DNA of 64,000 nucleotides from Haliea sp. (GCA_024642245.1 JAHEBM010000015.1:1-64000), one strand, 5' to 3'; numbered from the stretch's first letter, positions 31,262-41,356 are shown. Translations and numbers: made by a program. The notes: generated from the letters alone by a model not told the origin.

Positions 31262-34216
31262 ATGAAGCAATTACGACAGTTGATACGTTCAGCATCACCG
31301 GCCCGGGCCGCGGCCCCGCGCCTGATCACCTGCTTGCTGGCAACAGCCCTACTGGGCGCGATGCTACCAGCCCAGTTGGTGTCGGCCAGCGACAGCTACA
31401 AGCCATTCGTCGAATCCCTGCAGGCGACCCAGAGCCGCGCTTACATGCAGGCGGCCTCCAGCGGCCAGGATGAGCCGCTGCCTGAACCCGAGCTACCGCT
31501 GGAAGTACCCACTGCCCTGGAAGTCCCGCAAGAGACATCCCGGCTGGAACAATTGGCGGAAGAGAAGACCCGGGCACTCAGTCTTGATGAGAAGCAACAG
31601 GACCAGGTCCTGCACGAGGACCTGCAACAGTTCGGCTACGATATCTTCAACCGTGTACCGACCACCTTCGCCCCCGTCGCCGGTATTCCGGTTCCCGCGA
31701 ACTACCAGATCGGGCCGGGCGACAACATCATTGTGCAGCTGTTCGGCAAGCGCAACGTCGAATACAAACTGGTCGTCACCCGCGACGGCAATATCCTGGT
31801 GCCCGAATACGGCCCGGTCAAAGTATCCGGCCTGACTTTCGACGAAGCCGAACGCCTGATTACCGAGGGGTTTGAGCGCCGCGTGATCGGTGCCAAGGCG
31901 GTCGTCACCATGGGCCAGCTGCGCACAATCCAGATCCGCCTGGCTGGCGATGCCGTGCAGCCGGGCGTTTACACCGTCGGCGGCCTGTCCACCGTGATTG
32001 ACGCCATGCTCGCCTCGGGCGGCGTCAAGCACAGCGGATCCCTGCGCAGGATAGAGCTGATCCGGGACGGCCAGGTGATTGAAAAACTGGATCTCTACGA
32101 CCTGCTACTGCGTGGCCGCAGCGACCACGATGTTTACCTCGCCCACAACGACACGATCTTCGTACCGCCCATTGGGCCGATTGTCTACGTGGGTGGTGAA
32201 GTCCAGCGCCCGGCCATCTATGAACTGCTTGACGAAAAAACCGTCGGGGAGGCCATTGCCATGGCCGGCGGCTTACTGCCGACCGCGTCGCTTGAGCACT
32301 CTCACATCGAACGAATCCAGGCTGCGGGGACCCGCACGTTGATAGATTTCTCCAGGAGCGGCAACAACGACGCCATGCTCGGTGCAGCCCTGCGAACCGG
32401 TGACCTGCTGCGCATCCTCCCGCTGGAGGACGAGCTGAATGACGTCATACTGCTGTCGGGTCACGTCAAGCGTCCCGGTGGCTATCAGTACCGCGAGGGC
32501 ATGCGGGTCAGCGCAACCATCCGCTCGGTAGAGGACCTGCTGCCCGGCGCGGATGTGGATTTCATGCTGATCAAGCGCGAAAGCAGCAGGACCCTGCGCA
32601 CCGAAATTATCTACGTAAACCTTATGGAGGCACTCAACAATCCCGGGGCAGAACAGGATATCCGGCTGAAGTCCCGCGACCAGCTGGTGGTGTTCAACCT
32701 CGCCGCCAGCCGCGAGCAGGCCGTGGCGGGTATCGTGCAGGAACTCGAGGTGCAGGGCACCGACTATCGCCCGGCGCGCATCGTGGAAACACGCGGTGCC
32801 GTGCGCTACACCGGGCGGCTGCCACTGCAGGAGAACGGACGCCTGCTGGACGTTCTTACCCTCAGTGGCGGGCTGCGACCCGGCGGTGAGCTTTACTACG
32901 GCATCATCGCCCGCACACTCCATCCCAGCAGGGATATCAAGACCATCATCTTCAGTGTGGCCGCGGCTACCGCCGACCCCGCCTCTGTGGCCAACCCGGT
33001 GATCGAACCGGGCGACCGGCTGTATTTTTTCGATGACAAGGGCAACCGGTCTGAACTGCTGGCGGACGAGCTGGATCGACTGCGCCAGCAGGCCACCTAC
33101 GGTGCCGACGAGCAGCTGGTTTCCATCATGGGCGAAGTGCTGCACCCGGGCACCTACCCATTGATCCCCGGCATGCGCGCCAGCGACCTGCTTTGCGCGG
33201 CGCGGGGCCTTACCCGCAAAGCCTACGGGCTGGGCGCTCAGCTCTCACGCATCCAGCGCAACCCCAATGCCGACAACAGCATGCAACATATCGACCTGGA
33301 GAGTGAGAGCCTGCTGCAGTTGTGTGACCAGTCACGCCAGCTCCTCGGGCACAGCGCCCATATCGACGCGGACAGCGAACAGCAAAGCCGCTATTACGAC
33401 ACGCAGACAAACCCGGTCCTGGAGCCCATGGACCAGGTGGTATTCACCGAAAAATCGGGTTGGGTGGAGCGCGCCACGGTGACGATATCCGGTGAGGTAA
33501 AGCACCCGGGCGTGTACGCCATCGATCGCGGCGAAACCCTGTGCAAGGTGATGGAACGCGCCGGCGGAATGACCGATGACGCCTACAGCTTCGGTACAGA
33601 ATTCAGCCGCAGGTCCGTGCGCCAGATGCAACAGAAAACACTGGACGAATTACACGACCAGCTCGACGACCTGATGGTCGACCTGTCGCTCTCCCACGGT
33701 TTCAACAAGGGGGAAAAAGCACCCGCAGAGTGGTCCGCCGGCAAGCAGGATTACATGAAGACCATTCGCCAACTGGAACGCGCACAGGCGACGGGCCGCA
33801 TGGTAATAGACATGGAAAAGATCATGAAGTGTCGTAGCAAGAATGACCTGGCACTGGAGGATGGCGACAGCCTGAATGTGCCGCGCACCCCGGACTTCGT
33901 GCAGGTGGCAGGCCAGGTCTATGTACCCACCTCTCATCTTTACGACGAGGACCGCAAGATATCTGACTACATCGAGCTTAGCGGCGGCAATACCGTTCTG
34001 GGCCGCATCGACGACGCCTATGTCATCCAGGCCAATGGCGAAGTGCTCAACGCCAGGGGCAGTCGTCGCTCTTCGCGGATCGCGCAGGAGAGTGTCATGC
34101 CCGGGGCCAGGATCTACGTACCCCTGGACGTCGACAGGATGAACGACACCGAGAAAGCACAGACCTGGGTAGACACACTGGTCCGCTCCGCCATCCTCGC
34201 CGGTATCGTCATCTGA
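31262..34216 (+). CDS. Large Wza/SLBB-type polysaccharide export protein
   Basis: NYQIGPGDNIIVQLFGKRNVEYKLVVTRDGNILVPEYGPVKVSGLTFDEAE plus repeated GEVxHPGxY segments; start at MKQLRQ. Confidence 0.88.
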   Translation: MKQLRQLIRSASPARAAAPRLITCLLATALLGAMLPAQLVSASDSYKPFVESLQATQSRAYMQAASSGQDEPLPEPELPLEVPTALEVPQETSRLEQLAEEKTRALSLDEKQQDQVLHEDLQQFGYDIFNRVPTTFAPVAGIPVPANYQIGPGDNIIVQLFGKRNVEYKLVVTRDGNILVPEYGPVKVSGLTFDEAERLITEGFERRVIGAKAVVTMGQLRTIQIRLAGDAVQPGVYTVGGLSTVIDAMLASGGVKHSGSLRRIELIRDGQVIEKLDLYDLLLRGRSDHDVYLAHNDTIFVPPIGPIVYVGGEVQRPAIYELLDEKTVGEAIAMAGGLLPTASLEHSHIERIQAAGTRTLIDFSRSGNNDAMLGAALRTGDLLRILPLEDELNDVILLSGHVKRPGGYQYREGMRVSATIRSVEDLLPGADVDFMLIKRESSRTLRTEIIYVNLMEALNNPGAEQDIRLKSRDQLVVFNLAASREQAVAGIVQELEVQGTDYRPARIVETRGAVRYTGRLPLQENGRLLDVLTLSGGLRPGGELYYGIIARTLHPSRDIKTIIFSVAAATADPASVANPVIEPGDRLYFFDDKGNRSELLADELDRLRQQATYGADEQLVSIMGEVLHPGTYPLIPGMRASDLLCAARGLTRKAYGLGAQLSRIQRNPNADNSMQHIDLESESLLQLCDQSRQLLGHSAHIDADSEQQSRYYDTQTNPVLEPMDQVVFTEKSGWVERATVTISGEVKHPGVYAIDRGETLCKVMERAGGMTDDAYSFGTEFSRRSVRQMQQKTLDELHDQLDDLMVDLSLSHGFNKGEKAPAEWSAGKQDYMKTIRQLERAQATGRMVIDMEKIMKCRSKNDLALEDGDSLNVPRTPDFVQVAGQVYVPTSHLYDEDRKISDYIELSGGNTVLGRIDDAYVIQANGEVLNARGSRRSSRIAQESVMPGARIYVPLDVDRMNDTEKAQTWVDTLVRSAILAGIVI

Positions 34217-34219
34217 ACC

Positions 34220-35203
34220 ATGGAAACTCAAATGCAACAAGTAGCCGTTAACAGCACACCCGAAGCCGCCGCGGCGTCGATAGACCTGATGCCGTACATC
34301 AACGCGCTTATCGACTACCGCTGGTGGTTGCTGGCCGCTGCACTGGCCAGCGCGATCCTGACGGCGGTAGTGGTTTACTCCAAACCCTACATGTACCAGT
34401 CAGGGGTCAAGGTCAGCATTGTCGACATCGAGGACCCGGGCGGAGTGTCTCCCGACGATCGCCGTGCTTCGGAGGTTCTCACACTGGTGGAGCACGGGTT
34501 CGTAATGGGCACCACCCATGACAACTACAACGCCGTCATGGAAGCCCGCCTGATCTCCCGCGCCTTCACCACCTATTTCCTGGAGGAATTCAATATATAC
34601 CGGCACCTTTACCCCGAGCAGTGGGACGCAAAAAAACAGCGCTGGATAGACGGCTTCACACCCGACCTGGGCGAAAGCTTCACCCGCTTCCGCGATGAGG
34701 TGCGCGTGGTGGAACACGATGAGGAGACCGACATCATAACCGTATCCATGCGCTGGCAGGATCCTGTCGTTGCACGGGACATGGCCAATCAGTATGTGAC
34801 AGCGTTCAACGAGTACATACGCCAGCGGACCCAGGCCGAAGTCGTTCGCAAACAAGCGTTCCTGCACGAGGAGTTACGCCGCTCTGACATCCTGGAGATC
34901 CAGCAGTCCCTGTATCGCCTGATCGAGGCACAAACGGCAATAGCCATGCTGGCCAGTGCGCGCGAGGAGTACGCACTGGAGATCGTCGATCCCGCAGCGA
35001 CCCCTTACAAGAGTTTCAATATGTCGCGCAAACGCCTGGTCATACTGGGCACACTCGCCGGCACCTTTATCTCGATATTCCTGGTACTTGGACTGGTACT
35101 CGTACGCGACATGCTGCGGACATTGCGCCAGTTCCGGGAAATAGAGATGAACGGCAACAACCAGGCCGATCCCGCAATTGATTTCGCTAACGGAGAAAAA
35201 TGA
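34220..35203 (+). CDS. Wzz/chain-length determinant family protein
   Basis: Two terminal TM segments flanking a coiled region; VDPAATPYKSFNMSRKRLVILGTLAG. Confidence 0.8.
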   Translation: METQMQQVAVNSTPEAAAASIDLMPYINALIDYRWWLLAAALASAILTAVVVYSKPYMYQSGVKVSIVDIEDPGGVSPDDRRASEVLTLVEHGFVMGTTHDNYNAVMEARLISRAFTTYFLEEFNIYRHLYPEQWDAKKQRWIDGFTPDLGESFTRFRDEVRVVEHDEETDIITVSMRWQDPVVARDMANQYVTAFNEYIRQRTQAEVVRKQAFLHEELRRSDILEIQQSLYRLIEAQTAIAMLASAREEYALEIVDPAATPYKSFNMSRKRLVILGTLAGTFISIFLVLGLVLVRDMLRTLRQFREIEMNGNNQADPAIDFANGEK

Positions 35204-35204
35204 G

Positions 35205-36791
35205 ATGAACACAATGGCTTACCCGCAACAACGGGACTGTGTTAACTCCCTGGGTATTCCGGTCGACAACCTGTCACTGCAGCAGGCGGTTGACCGGATC
35301 ATCGACATGGCAAAAAGCCGGGACGGCAACACCCGCCTTGTATCGACCCTGAACGTGGATTTCCTGGTAAATTCGCTGGGCTGGGCATTCAGTCGACCGC
35401 GCCACCCGGAACTACTTAACGTACTGCGCAATTCCGACCTGGTAACCGCTGACGGATTTCCGATTGTCTGGCTCAGCAAGATCGCAGGCACGCCACTGCG
35501 CCAGCGGGTTACTGGTTCGGATATGACACCTGCGCTTGCCGCCAGGGCCGCCCGCGAAGGGCTGTCACTGTTCCTGCTCGGTGGCGGCGAGGGGGTCGCG
35601 GCCGCCGCGGCAGAAACCCTCCAGGCGAGCCACCGGGGCCTCAGGATCGCCGGCACGTCAGCCCCCTTTATCCACACCCAGGGGCCCGCCCTGGCGGATT
35701 TTGCCGCTGACGACAGGGTAGTCCTGGACAATATCAACAATTCCGGTGCAGACATATTGCTGGTGGGATTGGGCAATCCCAAGCAGGAATTATGGTTCAA
35801 TCGCAACAGGCATAAGTTGCAGGTGCCGGTGGCCATCGGCGTTGGTGGCACGTTCGAATTCATTACCGGGAAAACCAGGCGCGCACCGCAGTGGATGCAG
35901 CGACTGAACCTGGAATGGGTCTACCGCATCTCCCAGGATCCCGTGCGACTCTGGCGCCGGTATGCCAAGGGGCTGTTCAAGCTAGGTGCGCTGGCCAGCC
36001 CGCTTATTTATTACAGGATCAAGGAAGACCTGCTTTATAGCGGTATGCGACGCGAGAAAAGCGCGGCACCAGAGTGGCGCTCGATCTGGTCCTCGCGCGA
36101 CCAGTCCCTGGCTGTGCTACGCCTGCCAAGCCTTTTGACCCGGCAGTACCTGGAACAACTCGTGCGATCACTGCAGGCGGGCCGCCTGGAAACCGCGACG
36201 CGACTGCTCGACTTCAGCCAGGTAAAACACGTCGAAATCAGTGGCCACCAGGAGTTTTTCACCCTGGCTGATATGTTGCGCGACCCACAAAACGATATTT
36301 CCCTGCTGGGCATGACCGCCGCGGTAAAACGCCAGCTTGCCGCCTGCCGCCTCATGGACGTACTGGGTGAAAACCAGGAGGGGAACACCCTGAATGCCCT
36401 GAACAGCAAGGCTGGCAAACGCGCCAAACAGGGCCTTTGCTGCAAGAGTTACATGATGGGCAATACCGGGCTGATCTTTCTCGCCGGGCGCATCGACGGT
36501 GACAGCCTGGCCCGCATCGGATTTGTTGAGAGCCTGCGCGACAGCTCCAGGGATCGCACCTGCATTCTCGACTTCCGCGATGTGGCGCTGCTCGAAAGCT
36601 CGGCAATCGCCGAGCTGTACCCACTCATCAAGTCACTACAGGAAAGCGAAAAAGGCGAAATCCTGGTAAGCGGAGCCGGTCCCAACATCCGCCAGATGTT
36701 CCGCATGGCGGCGCTGGAAAAACCCGTGCGCTTTATCGACGACACCGCATTACTGGCCATGCTGGCTACAGGGGAGAACACCCATGACTGA
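35205..36791 (+). CDS. WecG/TagA/CpsF (GT26) glycosyltransferase fused to two C-terminal STAS-like modules
   Basis: GT26 motifs VTADGFPIVWLSK, GLGNPKQELWFNRNR, GVGGTFEFITGKTRRAPQWMQRLNLEW; then DFSQVKHVEISG and DFRDVALLESSAIAEL. Confidence 0.85.
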   Translation: MNTMAYPQQRDCVNSLGIPVDNLSLQQAVDRIIDMAKSRDGNTRLVSTLNVDFLVNSLGWAFSRPRHPELLNVLRNSDLVTADGFPIVWLSKIAGTPLRQRVTGSDMTPALAARAAREGLSLFLLGGGEGVAAAAAETLQASHRGLRIAGTSAPFIHTQGPALADFAADDRVVLDNINNSGADILLVGLGNPKQELWFNRNRHKLQVPVAIGVGGTFEFITGKTRRAPQWMQRLNLEWVYRISQDPVRLWRRYAKGLFKLGALASPLIYYRIKEDLLYSGMRREKSAAPEWRSIWSSRDQSLAVLRLPSLLTRQYLEQLVRSLQAGRLETATRLLDFSQVKHVEISGHQEFFTLADMLRDPQNDISLLGMTAAVKRQLAACRLMDVLGENQEGNTLNALNSKAGKRAKQGLCCKSYMMGNTGLIFLAGRIDGDSLARIGFVESLRDSSRDRTCILDFRDVALLESSAIAELYPLIKSLQESEKGEILVSGAGPNIRQMFRMAALEKPVRFIDDTALLAMLATGENTHD

Positions 36792-37818
36792 TTCGACAAT
36801 ATACGTGGTCCTGCTCAACTGGAACGGCTGGCGGGATACGGTGGCCTGCCTGGAATCCCTGTTTGCTTCCACCGGGGTCTCCCTGCGCGCCATCGTATGC
36901 GACAACGCCTCCAGTGATGGCAGCCTGGAGCGGATAGCGATGTGGGCGGATGGGGAGCTGGCGGTCGAGCCACCTGGCCACCCGCGCTTGTCGCGCCTGC
37001 TGCTCAAAGCGCCGCTGCCACTGCCCTATGCGACGATCGATCGCGCCACCGCGGAGCAGGGAAACTGCGATCCCGCTGCCTCCCTGGTACTTATCGACAA
37101 TGGCGGCAACCTGGGTTTTGCCGCCGGCAACAACGTGGGACTGCGCTTCGCCCTTAAGCAACCGGATATGGACTATGTGTGGCTTCTCAACAATGACACG
37201 CTGGTCGAGCCCGCTTGCCTGGCCAATATGGTGAAATGCCTGCAGGGTACACCGGCCCCGGCGGTATGCGGCTCCATGATCCACTTTTTCGATCGGCCCG
37301 AGATTATCCAGGCTATCGGCGGCAACCGCTTCAACCGGATGACCGGCCAGGCGGCCTGCTCGGAGGGTCGCTTCGCCCACGAACGCGCCGCACAGGATAT
37401 CGACTCTATCGAGCAGGAGCTGTCCTATCTCAGTGGTTGCTCCGTACTGCTGCCGAGGGACTTCCTGGAAACGGTCGGGCTGATGGGCGAGGACTATTTC
37501 CTCTACTACGAGGAGATTGACTGGTTTACCCGGGCCGGGGGCCGCTATCGCCTGAGGATCGCGCCGGATGCCCGCCTGTATCACCGGGAGGGTCGCTCGA
37601 TCGGTTCCAGGAGTTACAGCCGCGCCGCCTCGACGCTGTCAGATTTCCACATGTTCCGCAGCAGGCTGATCTACATGCGCAAGCACCAGTTGCGCTTCCT
37701 GGCCATGTGCTATGTGGACAGCTGGCTGGCGGTAGCAAAACGCCTGCTGCGCGGGCAGTTTCGCAATGCCTGGACAGTCGGCTCAGTTCTGCTGGGCAGG
37801 CAGGCGTTTGGCGGCTGA
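36784..37818 (+). CDS. Family 2 glycosyltransferase
   Basis: VVLLNWNGWRDTVACLESL, CDNASSDGS, NGGNLGFAAGNNVGLR, WLLNNDT. Confidence 0.92.
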   Translation: MTDSTIYVVLLNWNGWRDTVACLESLFASTGVSLRAIVCDNASSDGSLERIAMWADGELAVEPPGHPRLSRLLLKAPLPLPYATIDRATAEQGNCDPAASLVLIDNGGNLGFAAGNNVGLRFALKQPDMDYVWLLNNDTLVEPACLANMVKCLQGTPAPAVCGSMIHFFDRPEIIQAIGGNRFNRMTGQAACSEGRFAHERAAQDIDSIEQELSYLSGCSVLLPRDFLETVGLMGEDYFLYYEEIDWFTRAGGRYRLRIAPDARLYHREGRSIGSRSYSRAASTLSDFHMFRSRLIYMRKHQLRFLAMCYVDSWLAVAKRLLRGQFRNAWTVGSVLLGRQAFGG

Positions 37819-37821
37819 GAC

Positions 37822-39102
37822 GTGAGCGCGGCAACCATCAACATGAAGGCGCCTCCCTACCGGCGACCCCTGCTGGCACTCAAGCTCCACCCGATCATCA
37901 TGGGGCTGGTTTTCATCGCCGTTTTTGCCGGCTGCCAGGGCGGTCGTTATTACTTCGCGAACCGGCTCCAGGAGCTGGGCATCGCCAGCGCTCTCACACT
38001 GTTTGCCATGGGCATCTGGCAGGGACTGTTTCGCCTGTCGCGGGAGGAATGGCTGGTTTGGGTGCGCCGCCCGATGCTGCTCATTTTCGGCATCATGCTG
38101 ATCAGCTCGGTGGTCTTCAGCCTCAATTTTACCGGCAATGTGCTGTACAGCTTTTTCTCCGCCCGGGAATTCATGCTCGCTTTTGCGGGTCCCGGCATCT
38201 ACCTGCTGTGCCGTTGCGGCCTGCCGCTGGCCTCGGTCGAGCGGGCTATATGGGCCGCCCTGGTTGCACTGATGCTGAACTACCTGTATTTCTACAGCAC
38301 AATGGACCTGCGGGAAGCGTTCTTCTCACCCGACCACACGATAAGCAACCTGGTCACCTACGACGAGTGGCGCGGTTTCCGGCTCAAACCACCGCTGTTC
38401 GCCATCATGGTAGGCCTGCTCGGTGCCCTGATGCTGCTGGTGCAATCGCGACGACCGGGCACTATTCTCGGCGCGGCGCTGGTGGTCGGTCTGGCCGCCT
38501 ACATCTGGAGCATCGTCATGTTCCGCTCAACCCTCGCCACCATGCTGCTGTCCATGCTGCTCTATCCGATTTTCCTCAACCACCGCAACCGCCTGCACCT
38601 GATAGTGGTGCTCGCGCCCCTGGTACTGGTGCTCCTGCCCGTGGTGGCGCAGGTGGCCCTGTCAGAATTCATGACCGCCGACGGCGGCAATATCCGCGCC
38701 AAGGCTTTCATGTTGGCGTTCGAACATATCCCGCACCATTTTTTCCTGGGGGCGGGAGAAGACAGCTCCTACGGGGATACCGAGCAGGATATCGTGGCGC
38801 CCTATTTTTTCTCCTCCGACCTCGGCCTGGTCGGTACTTTCTATAAATACGGGCTGGTCGGCACCTGCCTCTACCTTTTCATGCACGGCAAGATATGGCG
38901 CGCGCTGTGGCGGTCCAACATGGCCGCCCGAAAACACACCGGCCGTCACAACGCCCTGCTCTGGGCCCTGCTGATATTCTTCACGGCACAGACGTTCAAC
39001 CTGGCGCTCAATCCGGGCCTCGCCTATGCCCAGGGCATTACCCTGGGCGCCATCGCCCTGGCCCTCGCTCACTTACACCTTGTGTCCGCCGCGCGAAATT
39101 GA
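37822..39102 (+). CDS. O-antigen ligase/polymerase-like membrane protein (Wzy/WaaL)
   Basis: Polytopic membrane protein in glycan operon, FRSTLATMLLSMLLYP; GTG start. Confidence 0.78.
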   Translation: MSAATINMKAPPYRRPLLALKLHPIIMGLVFIAVFAGCQGGRYYFANRLQELGIASALTLFAMGIWQGLFRLSREEWLVWVRRPMLLIFGIMLISSVVFSLNFTGNVLYSFFSAREFMLAFAGPGIYLLCRCGLPLASVERAIWAALVALMLNYLYFYSTMDLREAFFSPDHTISNLVTYDEWRGFRLKPPLFAIMVGLLGALMLLVQSRRPGTILGAALVVGLAAYIWSIVMFRSTLATMLLSMLLYPIFLNHRNRLHLIVVLAPLVLVLLPVVAQVALSEFMTADGGNIRAKAFMLAFEHIPHHFFLGAGEDSSYGDTEQDIVAPYFFSSDLGLVGTFYKYGLVGTCLYLFMHGKIWRALWRSNMAARKHTGRHNALLWALLIFFTAQTFNLALNPGLAYAQGITLGAIALALAHLHLVSAARN

Positions 39103-39135
39103 ATGTACTGGTAGTATCCCTTTTTGCAATTTGAA

Positions 39136-39148
39136 TTGCATTTTGCAA
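39136..39148. promoter_or_regulatory. LuxO-like dyad box 3 (perfect), with an extra TTGCA half-site at 39124
   Basis: TTGCA-TTT-TGCAA. Confidence 0.75.
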
Positions 39149-39283
39149 CGCATGCTGCATCATAAGCTCTATCGAATCGGCCGTTGTGGGCGCGCCTGGC
39201 CTTGAATATTTCATAAACAATATTTTTTCTATTAAATTCAATGGGTTAAAATTTTTTCAATTCGCCTCCCATTTTCGGAAAGC

Positions 39284-39299
39284 TGGCATAGACCTTGAT
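39284..39299 (+). promoter_or_regulatory. Predicted sigma-54 promoter for the response regulator operon
   Basis: TGGCAT-AGACC-TTGAT, -12 element deviates by one base. Confidence 0.6.
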
Positions 39300-39357
39300 T
39301 GTATCTACCCATAAATCGCAATCGGGGAATCAGCCCCACCAACAGGGTGAGAACAGC

Positions 39358-40788
39358 ATGAATACCAGGCCAAAAGTACTGATGATCGAGGACAGCATAT
39401 CGCTGTCCGCAATCTACAAAGCCTACCTGGATGACACGGACTACCAGCTTGTGACGGTGGAGCGACTGGGCTCCGCCCACGCGGTGCTGGGCGCTTTCCA
39501 GCCGGATATCGTGCTGTTGGATATCGAGCTGCCCGACGGCAATGGCCTGGATTTCCTCGACGATGCCACTACCCTGCCCAACCCGCCGAAAATCATAGTG
39601 ATGACCGCGCACGGCACCTCCGACATGGCGGTAAAGGCCATCCAGCGGGGGGCGTTCGATTTCCTGACCAAACCATTCGATGCGGCTCGCCTGAAGGTCA
39701 CGCTGGCCAATGCCGCCGCCCAGCTGCAACTCGGCAAACGGGTCAACGAGCTGGCCAGCCTCGAGCGCGATCACTACTGCAATTTCATCGGCCAATCGCT
39801 GGCCATGCAGTCCGTGTACAAAACCATCGACTCGCTCGCGGCGAGCGACGCTACCGGATTTATCGTCGGCGAGAGCGGCACCGGCAAGGAACTCGCGGCA
39901 GAGGCGATTCACCAGCAGAGCCCGCGCCGCAACGCCGCCTTCATCGCCATAAACTGCGGGGCCATTCCCGGCGAGCTGATGGAAAGCGAACTGTTCGGCC
40001 ACGTTAAGGGCGCCTTCACCGGCGCCAGCAATAACCGGGAGGGAGCCGCCCGGGTCGCAGATGGTGGTACCCTGTTCCTGGACGAGATTTGTGAAATGAG
40101 CCTGGAACTGCAGAAAAAGCTGCTGCGCTTCATCCAGACCGGCACCTTCCGCAAGGTCGGCAGCAACACCCTGGAAAAGGTGGATGTACGCTTCCTCTGC
40201 GCCACCAACCGCGACCCCCTGGTCGAGGTCAGGGAGGGGCGTTTCCGCGAGGACCTGTTTTACCGCCTCCACGTTGTTCCTGTGCGCATGCCACCCCTGC
40301 GCGAACGCGATGTCGATGTCATGATGATCGCCAACCACTTCCTGCGGCAGTTCAGCGAGCAGGAAGGCAAGGCATTTACCGGGTTTTCTCCCGAGGCAAC
40401 CCAGGCAATCCGGCGTTACGCCTGGCCAGGCAACGTGCGCCAGTTACAGAATGCGATGCAACAGGTGGTCGTTCTCAACACCGGGCAAACAGTGGAATAC
40501 AACATGCTGCCGGACCCGGTCACCAGCGGCGCACTGCAGACAGAACCCGCACCCGCGAGGTCCCGGGCGCCCGCTGCCGCACCTGCACAGTATCCCCCGG
40601 AACAGTCGCACCTGGTAAGGCGCCAGCAAATCGAGCCATTGTGGCTGACTGAGAAAAATGCCATCCAGGCAGCACTCGATGCCTGCGATGGCAACATCAA
40701 CCGCGCCGCGGGCCTGCTGGAGGTCGCGCCTTCCACACTGTATCGCAAGCTGCAGACATGGAAGGACGTTTCGGCATTAAACCAATAA
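39358..40788 (+). CDS. LuxO-like sigma-54-dependent response regulator (REC-AAA+-Fis HTH)
   Basis: IEDSISLSAIYKAYL receiver, GESGTGKELAAEAIH, ESELFGHVKGAFTGA, C-terminal DGNINRAAGLLEVAPSTLYRKLQTW. Confidence 0.93.
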   Translation: MNTRPKVLMIEDSISLSAIYKAYLDDTDYQLVTVERLGSAHAVLGAFQPDIVLLDIELPDGNGLDFLDDATTLPNPPKIIVMTAHGTSDMAVKAIQRGAFDFLTKPFDAARLKVTLANAAAQLQLGKRVNELASLERDHYCNFIGQSLAMQSVYKTIDSLAASDATGFIVGESGTGKELAAEAIHQQSPRRNAAFIAINCGAIPGELMESELFGHVKGAFTGASNNREGAARVADGGTLFLDEICEMSLELQKKLLRFIQTGTFRKVGSNTLEKVDVRFLCATNRDPLVEVREGRFREDLFYRLHVVPVRMPPLRERDVDVMMIANHFLRQFSEQEGKAFTGFSPEATQAIRRYAWPGNVRQLQNAMQQVVVLNTGQTVEYNMLPDPVTSGALQTEPAPARSRAPAAAPAQYPPEQSHLVRRQQIEPLWLTEKNAIQAALDACDGNINRAAGLLEVAPSTLYRKLQTWKDVSALNQ

Positions 40789-40804
40789 AGCTGGAGGAAA
40801 TCCC

Positions 40805-41356
40805 ATGTACGGCCTTATAAACAACTCATTGAAAGATATGATTCTCCAGCAATTCGGCGAGGAGAAGTGGCGGCAGGTGCTTGCCGTTTCCGGCGTCCCC
40901 GAGGACTCGTTCCTCTCGATGCGCCGCTACGATGACAGCATTACCTATGACCTTGCCGGGGCGGCCTCGGAGGTGCTGGGCGCCCCTGTAGCGGCCTGTC
41001 TTGAAATGTTCGGCGAGCACTGGGTGCTTGAGACCGCTAACAAATCCTACGGCATGCTGCTGGACTCCGCCGGCCAGGACATGCTCGGCTTCCTGCAAAA
41101 CCTGAATGCCCTGCACGATCGCATCACCAGCACCTTCCTGGACTATGTGCCGCCGGAGTTCCAGGTCGAACAGAAGGGCGAGCACCACCTGGTTCACTAC
41201 CGCAGCAAGCGCCAGGGGCTTACACCCTTCGTGGTCGGCCTGCTGAAGGGCCTCGCCGTCCGCTTCAACAGCAGGATGACAATCCTCAGCCAGACCGAAG
41301 TGGAGGTGGAGCAGGGAGCGCATACTATTTTTGAAGTGGAGATATCGCCCGCGTGA
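40805..41356 (+). CDS. H-NOX heme nitric oxide-binding sensor
   Basis: MYGLINNSLKDMI N-terminus, proximal-His region LNALHDRI, YxSxR as HYRSKRQGL. Confidence 0.92.
   Translation: MYGLINNSLKDMILQQFGEEKWRQVLAVSGVPEDSFLSMRRYDDSITYDLAGAASEVLGAPVAACLEMFGEHWVLETANKSYGMLLDSAGQDMLGFLQNLNALHDRITSTFLDYVPPEFQVEQKGEHHLVHYRSKRQGLTPFVVGLLKGLAVRFNSRMTILSQTEVEVEQGAHTIFEVEISPA

Noticed and set aside
37707-38846. 379-aa plus-strand ORF overlapping the O-antigen ligase-like gene
   Set aside because: Out-of-frame Pro/Arg/Gly-rich translation; the hydrophobic frame at 37822 is the convincing one.
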